From: Watersipora subatra
Taxonomy: Eukaryota; Bryozoa; Gymnolaemata; Cheilostomatida; Watersiporidae
Length of the DNA: 64,000 bases
Direction of reading: 5' to 3'
NCBI RefSeq assembly: GCF_963576615.1
Contig: NC_088711.1
Span: 22,228,182-22,292,181, forward strand
Shown here: positions 1-12,400 of the stretch, piece after piece
Layout of the letters: each line of letters opens with the position of its first letter
Position numbering within the stretch: the stretch's first letter is position 1
Made by a program: the position numbers and the translations under genes
The notes under the pieces: generated by a model
Told to the model about the DNA's origin: nothing
Seen by the model: only the letters and a program-made list of their open reading frames with translations
Database searches by the model: none

Positions 1-436
1 ATAATAATAATAAAATTTATAATAAAAAACAACTTCTTGATGAGATAAAAATTACTGGAAAAAGTTATTTTAGCTTGAGTTGACCAATCAGGAAACAAGC
101 TTGACCCTGGCAATAGGTTTTGAAAATTACTACTGGTAAGTTTCTTTCTCAACAACATTTTAAAATTACAAAATGAAAACTAGAGTGCATAGGATACTTC
201 ATAATTTTAGCATGGAACTTCTTATCGATAGTTTTGTGGGCCTTCAAAGTTCGAATAGCTAGTAGCATTATAAAGCCCTAAGCCTTTAAATCTCAAGTGG
301 AGTTGTCTTCTCCTAACAAGCTGTACCAAAATTATTCACATTTGTGGTGCTTTTTGTTAGTAAGCAACTCATAATAGGATTGGGAATATCTGGAACTGTA
401 TTGGGAATGTATTCAAGCTCGAATCATAACATTTAG
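1..436. other. Intron or 5' flank of gene A
   Basis: This is AT-rich sequence ending in an acceptor (ACATTTAG at 429-436). I see no candidate for the missing signal-peptide or first half-WSC exon here, so gene A must start further left. Confidence 0.5.
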
Positions 437-3400
437 AAAACTGGTCCTAAGACATACTGTGTCTGCGGGTCAGAGAGGGCATATCAGCAACTTGGCGCTG
501 CCGATCACAAGATAGCCAAGCAAGCGTGCAGTCATAATATCTGGGCTATGAATGTTTATGTTGCATATGGTGAGTTCTGGCTGCTTCTGAATGATTTATT
601 ATATTATTTAAAGATTCATAACTCTTTGTTTTTCCCTGTTATACTTGATAAGCAGCAATTCTGTCTTTATTATGTTTGTGTTCTATCTATGATACTTTTA
701 TTGTTTCCTGTGAAAGTTACAGCTGGCGGTGTTGATATTGCTGATTGATTGGTAGGTGACGTTAGCTTGCAGTATATCGGCTGTTTTAAGGATGGTATGG
801 GCAAGGATGCTTTCTCAGCTAACAAATGGATAGATAAGTGGTCCATGTTCTCCATCAAGTGCATCAACTATTGTGAGGCTAATGGGGCCTCCACCTCCAG
901 CATCAAGGTGACACAGTTTTTCAGGCTATGCATGTGCTATGCAGGCTAAATTTCTTGATTACTTGTTCAATTGTAGATACAGTAAAGTCTTTGCTTATGC
1001 TTATCTCAATATGTGAACTGTTCAATATTAGAGCGAATATTTGAGTATGCTTGAAGCTTACTCAAATTAACAATACGCAATTTTTAAATAGCCGACTTTC
1101 AAAGTATTTTGACACACGACATCTCTATAAGTAAAAAGATGACTAAATAATTATAAAATGAATAAAAAGTATATAAGTTAAACTTTACCACCTGTAAGTA
1201 ACCTAGAGTAAGTTACACTTCATATTTCTACTATCATTCTATGGTCTAACTAACTCTAAACCAACAGTTCCATTCACGTGTCTTTAGGGTATCGTAATAA
1301 TAAAAACCTTATTTGGTTATTTATTGCTTTAGTGTCAGTCACATGAAAATTATTTTTTACATTTTGTTAATTTACATAGTTTTACATAATGTGTTTGATT
1401 AATAATAAACTGTTTGTAATTAATAACTTATAGAATTTAGTAAGGAGTTGCAATTGGTTTTATTTTAGCTGTGGGACGGATTAAGAGAATTTTAGTAGAT
1501 TTTTCTAGGAATGTTTGCTCTAACAAAAGATCGCTTTTTGATACTAAGCAGATCTTGGAATGAATTGAGTTTGTATGCAGAGGTTTAACTGTAGTTGTAT
1601 TTCAACATGCTAGGGATAAGAACTGGACTGTTTTAATTGAACATAGACAGAATTATCTCTGTTACAATATGGTATTGTAGCGCCTGAGTAGTAAACACAC
1701 TTCACCGCTCTCATGTGTCACCCTAACACTCAGATTAAAAATATTTCATTTATTATAGTTTCACATATGTATTATCAGCTCCAAACTAACAGAGGTACAA
1801 CAAAAGACTTGTTGTTCTATTTGAGGTAGCCGTATAAAAGAAGTTTATTTGATTTGGATGTCACCTGGCAATGCCCTGGATGTCACTTGGCAATGCCCTA
1901 TGTAATCCAGGAATTGTCAGGTCTTAAGGCTAGCTAGCTGATCCAAGCTATCTGAAAAAGTATTGTACGCAGAATGATTAGACTAAGCTATTGGTGAAAT
2001 GATGTGAATGTTTGTTAATTATGTGTTACCAAGGCAATATACAGCCTTGAGGTCGACTGCTGCGCGAGTTTTTTAGATTTGAAATTGAATATTGATGCTT
2101 ATTGACTATGAACTGTTTCTGTTGTTCGGCTTGGAGATGTCTGCACTTGTGAAAGTGGATACTCAAGGTTTGGTAAAGCGTCAGAGGCTGAGTGCAATCA
2201 AGACTGTGCAGGTAGTCTGGGAGAGAAATGTGGTGGAGCACTGGCTAACTCTGTCTACTCAACAATATGTATGTGTTAGGCATATTTTCAACACCACTTT
2301 GTCATTGTCTCCATTTATAGCCACTGTTTTACAACCTGAACTACATTTAAGACTGCTAAAGCTATAATAGTCATGAGTGACCTTGACACAGCTTGTATTC
2401 TGGAGAAGCAATACCCCACCACTGGTCCAATCTGAATTATCTTTTTTTATCTCATTTTAGATCTTTTTAATTTTGTTTGTGGATCTTTCAAGTCGAGTTT
2501 TTAGATTTGGTTTATAAATGAGCATTACTCTCTCTCTCCTCTCTCTCTTTCTCTCCTCTCTCTCTTTCTCTCTCCCTCTCTCTTCTCTCTCTCTTTCTCT
2601 CTCTCCTTTCTCTCTCTCTTTCTCTCTCCTCTCTCTCTCTCTTTCTCTCTCCTCTCTCTCTCTCCTCTTTCTCTCCTCTCTCTCTCTCTCATCTCTCCTT
2701 TCTCTCTCCTCTCTCTCTCCTCTCTCTTTCCTCTCTCTCTTTCTCTCTCTCTCTCATTTTCTCTCTCTCTTTTTAACTTGTAGCCCTAGTTTCAGTTTCT
2801 CAGTCATAAAATTTCCTACTTTTTCATAATATTATATCATTTTTAATCAAAGTAGGACTATTGTCATTTTTGTTAAAAATTGAAGCTTTGTGATATAAAG
2901 AAAAATGCAACAGTTAGACCACTAGCGGATTTTTAAATCCTCAAACATACATGTATTTACAGCTGATTGTCACTGATGTTATCTGGTTAGCCTCGAGCTA
3001 ACTAGTCTTTGGTGCTTGCTGTAGCCTTAGAAGAGATTCTAAGACCTGCTACTAGTGTCATCACCCATGGCTTCCACACTTCAGACATGCCAAAGGTGCC
3101 CATCACTGACACCCTCATGTCAGCTCTTTATGCCTTTCAAGAGGCAGTTGACCAGCAGGTGCCTGACCCTTCTGTCAAAAGCATTGGCAGCTTTATCAAC
3201 CAGGCAGCTTCCCTCACACAGGATGTCATTGGTAAGACTTACTTTATATTCTGACACTCAAGCGTGTGTATCACAATTTTCTGTGTTACAGCCAACAAAA
3301 GTATTATAGCGCAAACACTCTAGAATTTTTCAACAATCCAAAGCAAAAAGTTGGAATTTTTATTGCTTATGTTTTGGAGCATACGATTCAGTAGATGTAG

Positions 3401-6400
3401 AACCCTGTCTTGAGTCCAGTGTATAAAGACTGTTTTTTATCACAGTCACATCGTTTATAGATGGATAATGCAACACGCTGCTAGCTGTAAGAGAATTTAG
3501 GCTCTCATCTGTCAGCAACCTGGACTTATGGAGGTCTAAGCTTTTACTTGACCACACCAACTGTTTCAGCACTCGAAATGATAGCAAGTAATTTTCATTA
3601 TGTATATATATATTTACTGTAATCGATAGCACAGTAAATATTACAGACAAATGCATGCAATCGTCAATCTTCTCTCTCTCCGCGCAGAAGGATAGCTGGC
3701 CTTTATATAGGGATCATACGATATAGGCTCCTCCGACTGTTGAGGGTTATACGACTGGATCATTGCAGTCACACCGGGCCGGCTAGGTTAAGCACCAATT
3801 CGTCCTTTAGTCTATTCAACTTCCATATAGCAAAAATTAGATATCAGAATTGTGCAGGTGCAATTACTTCCAAAATCAGTAGCAATTCATCTAATGATTT
3901 TTCAACTCATTACAAATTCTCATCCATATACAAGTCTGTCTCTGTTAGTAATGCTAAAATTTATCTCTTAAAATCATAGAAGGATCAGTGCAGTTCATGA
4001 ATAGGAAAGAGATCTTACACATGTGTATGCTACAGATTTCCTTTGTTCCTTCTAATCATTGGAAGTACAAGATTATTTTTAATTTTATTATTTAGTCAGC
4101 TCTAGCTCTTCCATCTTGCAGACATGAAGATACCACTGGCTAATATGGCCACCTCTGGTGGGTTAAGCATGTCAAATGCTGTCTCCACTAGGCATTGGCT
4201 CTCAAGCTTATTTCCACCAGAGCTTCAACCATTTGCTGACACTATCAAGGAAGCGCATTCTTTTATAGAACAGGTCAGTTATTTACTTTCAGTTACCGAC
4301 TCTCGACTACTGACTCTCAGTTACGGACTGTCAGCTACTGACTCTCAACTACTGACTCCCAGTTACTGACTCTCAGCTACTGACTCTCAACTACTGACTC
4401 TCAACTACTGACTCTCAGCTACTGACTCTCAACTACTGATTCTCAACTACTGACTCAACTACTGACTCTCAACTACTGACTCCACTACTGACTCTCAGCT
4501 ACTGACTCTCAACTACTGACTCTCAGCTACTGACTCTCAACTACTGACTCTCAACTACTGACTCTCAGCTACTGACTCTCAGCTACTGACTCTCAACTAC
4601 TGATTCTCAGCTACTGACTCTCAGCTACTGACTCTCAACTACTGATTCTCGGCTACTGATTCTCGGCTACTGACTCTCAGCTACTGACTTTCAACTACTG
4701 ACTCAGTTACTGACTCTCAACTACTGACTCAACTACTGACTCAACTAATGACTCTCAGCTACTGACTCTCAACTACTGACTCTCAGCTACTGACTCTCAA
4801 CTACTGACTCTCATCTACTGACTCTCAGCTACTGACTCTCAGCTACTGACTCTCAGCTACTGACTCTCAACTACTGACTCAGCTACTGACTCTCTGCTAC
4901 TGACTCTCAGCTACTGACTCTCAGCTACTGACACTCATCTACTGACTCTCAGCTACTGACTCTCAGCTACTGACTCTCAACTACTGACTCTCAGCTACTG
5001 ACTCTCAGCTACTGACTCTCAGCTACTGACTCTCAACTACTGACTCTCAACTACTGACTCTCAACTACTGACTCCTCAGCTACTGACTCTCAACTACTGA
5101 CTCAACTACTGACTTTCAGCAACTGACTCTCAACTACTGACTCTCAGCTACTGACTCTCAACTACTGACTCTCATCTACTGACTCTCAGCTACTGACACT
5201 CATCTACTGACTCTCAGCTACTGACTCTCAGCTACTGACTCTCCACTACTGACTCTCAGCTACTGACTCAGCTACTGACTCTCAACTACTGACTCAGCTA
5301 CTGACTCTCAGCTACTGACTCTCAACTACTGATTCTCGGCTACTGACTCTCAGCTACTGACCTTCAACTACTGACTCTCAGTTACTGACTCTCAACTACT
5401 GACTCTCAGCTACTGACTCTCAACTACTGACTCTCAGCTACTGACTCTCAGCTACTGACTCTCAGCTACTGACTCTCAACTACTGACTCAACTACTGACT
5501 CTCAGCTACTGACTCTCAACTACTGACTCTCAACTACTGACTCTCAACTACTGACTCTCAACTACTGACTCAACTACTGACTCTCAGCTACTGACTCTCA
5601 ACTACTGACTCTCAGCTACTGACTCTCAACTACTGACTCTCAACTACTGACTCTCAGCTACTGACTCTCATCTACTGACTCTCAGCTACTGACTCTCAAC
5701 TACTGACTCAACTACTGACTTTCAGCAACTGACTCTCAACTACTGACTCTCAGCTACTGACTCTCAACTACTGACTCTCAACTACTGACTCTCAGCTACT
5801 GACTCTCATCTACTGACTCTCAGCTACTGACACTCATCTACTGACTCTCAGCTACTGACTCTCAGCTACTGACTCTCCACTACTGACTCTCAGCTACTGA
5901 CTCAGCTACTGACTCTCAACTACTGACTCAGCTACTGACTCTCAGCTACTGACTCTCAACTACTGATTCTCGGCTACTGACTCTCAGCTACTGACCTTCA
6001 ACTACTGACTCTCAGTTACTGACTCTCAACTACTGACTCTCAGCTACTGACTCTCAACTACTGACTCTCAGCTACTGACTCTCAACTACTGACTCAACTA
6101 CTGACTCTCAGCTACTGACTCTCAACTACTGACTCTCAGCTACTGACTCTCAACTACTGACTCTCAACTACTGACTCAACTACTGACTCTCAGCTACTGA
6201 CTCTCAACTACTGACTCTCAGCTACTGACTCTCAACTACTGACTCTCAACTACTGACTCTCAGCTACTGACTCTCATCTACTGACTCTCAGCTACTGACT
6301 CTCAGCTACTGACGCTCATCTACTGACTCTCAACTACTGACTCTCAGCTACTGACTCTCATCTACTGACTCTCAGCTACGGACTCTCAGCTACTGACTCT

Positions 6401-9400
6401 CAGCTACTGACTCTCAGCTACTGACTCTCAGCTACTAAATCTTGGCTACTGACTCTCAGCATGCCTTGGATGCTAAGCTTATTGAATAAGCAAACTTCCT
6501 ACTGGCAGGTTTATGCAATACTTTAGTCAGTTTTATACAGAATTTTGCGTAAAAAGAGGCAGATACTATTTTGTTGTGTCTGTCTATGATATTGTAAAAG
6601 GAAGCTATGAGAAACAAAGTCATGTCTGTATGTAATCACTTGCTGCCTGATAAAGAGATGCATCTCGATTAAAATCTAATACTTATACAATCTAATTTAT
6701 AGAATTTATAGCGATTTAAAAGAGCTACTGTAACTTATTCCAAAAACCACATTGCTCTCTTTGGTGTGAGTTATGAAATAAAATTTAGAGCAGCTCACGG
6801 AAAGGGTCACAGAGAAAGTGTGAATAGTCCCAATATAGCACCCCTATTCATCCAGTGACAATGCTCTATCTCTGTTGCTCTCTTTCTCTCCCTCTATTTC
6901 TCTCTCTCTCTTCTCTCTATCTTTACCTCGCTATGTTTCTATTTTGCTATTACTCTATATCTCTATTTTGCTATTTTTCTATCTAGCTATCTTTCTATCT
7001 CAACCTCGCTATCTTTCTATTACTCTATCTTGCTATCTCTATATCTTGCTATCTCTATATCTCACTATTTCTCTATCTCGCATTTCTATACCTCTCTCAT
7101 CACTGGAAACATTGCCACTTTCATAAAGTTGTAAAGCAAACTAGATTTTAAACACTAGTTCTAATTATAAACAGTTCATTTTGGTTCAATCAGCGTAAGT
7201 TTAACTGCATGTTATTTTCGCAATAATAGTTTATATCACAGCAAAGTACAAAAACAATAAGGTTAATGGAAGTATATGGGCACCATCTTGGGCCCATTTA
7301 CACTTCCTCTGTAAAATTACTCTCTCTATGCATTGCTCTGGTGAAATAGTCTGATCTGAGAATCTTTTTTTAGAACTAGGGTTAGTGAGTTACTGTAACC
7401 CTAGTTTTAGTAGTTCTTAGTTTTCTCTCTTTAGGGTGTACAGAAGATTGAGGACTATGTTGAAGATGTTTCTGTAAAGTCTACTGTATGGTTGACAGCT
7501 GCTAAGGCTACGCTTCAGGTATTGAAGAGATACATAGATAATGGTCTCCAGTTCAACGGTATATCTGATTCTATCAAAGCTGGTAGGTAACCATGTTCAT
7601 GATCAGCAGTGTTTTCTCAGCTGTCCAGTTGATCAGACTGTAATGTTTCTCAGCTTCCTTTGCAGCTTTCTCTCACAATTACGGGATTCTTATATTTTGC
7701 TAAGTTGAATAAGCCAATAGGTGGAAGCATTTTATTCTGATAGGTTAAACATTGTATGGTACAGTTCCATAAATATGAAACAAAATTCTCATCATATGCT
7801 CTTGTGTTGAAGTCAGTATTGTTCATCAGCTGTTACAGATAACGACGATTAATAGTTTAAACCTTGAAGAGCCTGCATGGCTGCATTTGATAATGTGAAG
7901 TTTAAAGCATTTGTGGTTACCTGGTTAACAAAAGATATGTGCAATGGCAGAACAGACAGAACAGCTTCTTCTTACTAAGTTTATTTATAAAATAAAGTTG
8001 CCCACTACTTTTTGGGTGTGTAAAACTGAATGATAAGACAGTTCTTAATTTCATATTTATTAGCTAGTAGTGGGCAGTAGTTTGAGATCGATGCTTGATC
8101 TTTTTACCAAACTGTTACACAGTTTTGCTATGAAAGTTTTCTATACACAGATCACATTATTATATCCTAGTACCCTGGCAGTTTAGTGCGCTGTGAGAAA
8201 TAGTCAGGTGTAGTAACTAAACGTCGTAGAATTATCCCAGGTATCTAGTTGGTGCGGTTGTTAGGGTGTTGATGTGCTGTGCCGTAGTTGAGAGTTCGAA
8301 TCCTGCATAATGCAATCTTTTCTCCCAACCTGCAACTGTGGTTTCGTATGAACATGGCTCATATTATAGTAAAGATTGATTTGCTCATAGTTGCTTTTAA
8401 AAAGATTAACAGTGGCTTAAAGATTAATAGTGGCTTAACAATTTTATAGAAGACTAAATCTGAGTGTATCTGAGAGTTGTTCCTAGAGTTAGGACTTTGT
8501 TCCTGTTTCTACTCTTGCGAATAATGTCAACTCATTAAGCATGAGCCTCATTTAGCAATGGACGCTGGTTGCTCATTACTCTTACTGATGTTCTTAGCGC
8601 AGCGGATGGTCTCTGCAAGTCGGTTCTGTGTTCCATTACTTTCCAAGAAAAAGGAAATCATGGCAAGCAACTTGAAGACTGTGTCCAGTTCTCTCATTGA
8701 TGGACCACATGGCACCAAAAGGTTTATGAAGATGCTAAAAAGCCCGCTCTCCGCTTCTGCTGTCTCCATTTCTTCACTCTCTATTACTTCAAAGACATGG
8801 GAAGGTAACTCTTCTACTTGCTAAATATATTTTGATAGAATGAAGGTGAATCTAAGTTTTTTGTCATTTAATCAATGTTTACTGTTCTAGTCTACTGGTA
8901 TCTCACAATACACTGTGCTAATCATTGCATTCTGAGCTGCTCCATCATCTGCAATTTTGATAGATAGGAGAATGTAAATGGTAGAGGAGACAACTGCGTG
9001 CACATTGAAGTAGTAGCTATGCTTTCTTGTGCAACTTAAACGTTGACTTGCAACAAAATTCACATTACAGTTATTTGGTATCAAAAGATTCACTATGTTT
9101 TACTCTGCTGTGTTGTAGGTGCAAAATATGTGGAAATGTGATTACAAGCTCTTTAAAGCTCAACAACGAACAGTTAATCGCCGCCATCACGAGACCGCCG
9201 TAGGTTAGAATCTCTTTCCAAAACGACTCAAATGGGACGTAGTTGTACAAAATGGCTTCAGTTTACACTTTCACGCAACCTCATTCGTCAAAATATTTTT
9301 ACAAATATACATGTACTTCACACATTCACTAAAAACATGTCTATTGTTCTTACGCGTCTATTTTATCGTCATTGTAATGCTGTCACTTTCAACACTGATT

Positions 9401-12400
9401 TCCTATAACCTACCGTAAAAATTTGTTTAAATTTTCAACCTTAGCTCGAAGGAGTACATATCATTGTCTGATAAACATGACGAGCCTGTTGGTCACCTGT
9501 GATAATCGAAAAATGCTGCAGAAATTAATCACGAAGTATGGGTTACATGATCAGATTACGACTAGATGGTTAGACCAAGCCAAAACAAAACTGTAAAGTA
9601 GCGAGTATCCATATTTGATACAGGGTCTTTGGTAAAACCCGAAGTGTTTGTCATAAACTAGTGCTACGAAAAGTTTTATATTGAGCCTTTTATTGGCCTT
9701 TCAATATACGGGAGAACATCACGTGACTAAACAATAACCAAATGTAATGAATACGTCAAAGAAATAAACTGATTCCAATCTACAGCCACTTTTTCGTTTT
9801 TGAGCTTTTAAGAGCTTGTAATCAAATTTCCACATATTTTGCACCTACAACACAGCAGAGTAAGACAAGTGAATCTTTTGATACCAAATAACTGTAATGT
9901 GAATTTTGTTGCAAGTCAACCTTTAAGGAGGAGCTAGTCGATAGAGAAATAGAACTTAGGCGATTGCGGAGTGTTCAGAGGGGTTTGCGTGCTAAAGTAT
10001 TTAGTTTACCTAGAACCCAAGCAAGGATCACATGCAGACTAACTACTTGCTAAGCATGTCTCTATTGTTACTCAAACTCAAAGAGATGGCGTCTTTTTAT
10101 GCTCACATCTATCGTCAACTTATTACATTTTCTATTAGTCATTGCTGAATAAACTGCTTGACTTGGAAATTGATAGCTACAGCCGATTGCAAGTGAGTCT
10201 GGCGACAACTGGTGTCAGTAACATGTCGATTGTGTGACAGACAGTGTCAGTAACATGTCAGCTGCTACCGACAGGCAGTGTCAGTAACATGTCAGGTGTG
10301 AGACAGTGAGTGTCAGTAATGTCTCAACTGTGACAGACAGTGCCAGCAACATGTCAGCTGTGTGACAGACAGGGTCAGAAACATCTCAGCTATGTGACAC
10401 TCAGTGTCAGTAATGTGTCAACTGTGTGACAGACAGCGTTAGTATCAAAGGCTGGTAAATGCAATAAAGCTGAGATGTCATTCACAATTGTACATATCCT
10501 TTTAGAGCCTTTATTACTGCCCTGCATGCATCAATATAAGCAAGTTTGGAGGCATATTTTCAGCATGCGGCAAATAAGTTATGTCGTTATATTGTCAATT
10601 TCTTTTGTAAATCCTACTCAAGTTTTCATTTCCAGGTTTTTGTTGTGTACTGCAGCCACTCTAACAGAAATATCAAATGGGTGGGAGAAGTTTGTGATGC
10701 AGAGCGGTGTCAAGCTCTATGGCCTAATATCTACCCAATATACCAACGCTTGCCCTACTAAGAACCCTAATAGTGTTGTTGGGAAGCGCTCTGCATGTAA
10801 GGTCAGGAGAATGTTAATTATAATAAGCATGGGCCAGTTGTAAGAGTGGGCATGGTACATTTTCAAACCATAGCTAGACAGGTTCTGTAAAAGATAACAT
10901 TGCTGCTTCAACTGCCCAGCTGTATTTTTGCTTAGTTTAAATCTCAATATTTCTGTATCATAAACTTGCTGGACTGTATTGAACTAAACATACCTAGTTA
11001 TGCCATGCTGAACTTAAAGTTGAACCGACCACGAACCAATGACCAGTGCTAAGAGTTGTTATTCTGATACCACTGGTTCATTGCCTTTACTTAAGCCAAA
11101 GCAAACAGTAAAAATACTAATTATTGAACAGCTATTATAGTTCAGCACATCAAAGTTGAAAAGTATAAGTTTATTCTGCTACATGCCGTGTAATGTTCTT
11201 TAACAAGAGATATATTAATTTGATTCGTTCAGAAGTAAAATTTAACATATTGGTTTATTTTTTAGGCATTAAAGAAAGTACACATCTATTCTAAAATTGA
11301 ATATTTTGTCGAAGCTATGTTGTACCTAGTTTGCTTTGAAGGACTTCTTATCCACATATAATTTAGGAAGTCATGTTTTATTGTTCATGCTGGTGTAAAT
11401 TTTACTTAGAAGGGTTGGTACCAAGGTCATATATTGTCAACAAAGAACTACCTTTTTATTTATTTTTTCCGCTAAAATAGGATTTTGTGCCCATGTTTTA
11501 TAATTTGTTAAAGGGTAATATGTAAATTCAAGAACTCCGACTATGAATTTTTGAAATGGAAAAATCATTTCATATATTTACATTACCAGAAATTTACGCA
11601 TGTTTGCTTCCAATTACATTTTAACAGATTTTACTGAAAATGATAGCAAGTATAGTCAGTTGTGAGCTCTGTGAACATTGAAATGTTTTAAAAATTAAAT
11701 GAGTTACTCTCAGGAGCAGCAGGCATTACCAAGTCTCAATTCTCTGTCAATACACAGATAAAGGAGTTAGACTTGGTAGTGGAATGTCCATATAGAGTTA
11801 GTATCAAGTTAACCTCCAGGCTAGTGTTTGTGGAATCATACACAAGTCACTAGGAAATCTGGATAAACTGGATTTGGAAATGTGCTATTGTTCACACACA
11901 CATTCTCCTAAAAACTAAAAGGTACGTCTTAGTTTAATCACAGCTAGCTAAAACTACTCCTTGCTGTTTATCTGTAACTGATTTATTGAATGAGTGTTGT
12001 TTGTCGCTGTTATAGTACCTTAAATGGCTTTAAGCTTTTGAGACAGCTAAGCTTCGCACTTAGTTTGTGCCTGACTCTAATAGCAATGACCTGCTTGCTA
12101 AAGTTTCCGGTTTTTCATTTAATATAACAGAAAATCCATTTGTATTTATAATCAAGCATAGAAATCAATGCTAACGCTTTTGTTAAGGTTTACCTGTAGT
12201 TGAGAAATAGTCAGTAAGCTGTTTATCTATAATTTAGATAAACAGTTATTAGAATTCATAAATTCGGCCTTTGAATTTTTAGCGTTTTTCTGTTATTTCT
12301 GTGAATTTGTTTACTTAATCGTGCAGCCGTTTGTTATTAAGCTCATAAGCAGAGAATACCATTCCTGTACCCATTAAACTACAATACAAGTGTGTAGCAG

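Noticed and set aside
2092-2367. 91-codon plus-strand frame
   Set aside because: It is the wrong frame of the gene A WSC exon; the WSC peptide lies in another frame.
2518-2829. Ser/Leu-rich plus-strand frame
   Set aside because: Translation of a CT microsatellite.
8280-8310. Functional tRNA gene from the B box GTTCGAATCC
   Set aside because: No pairing acceptor stem or anticodon arm; fits a SINE head better.
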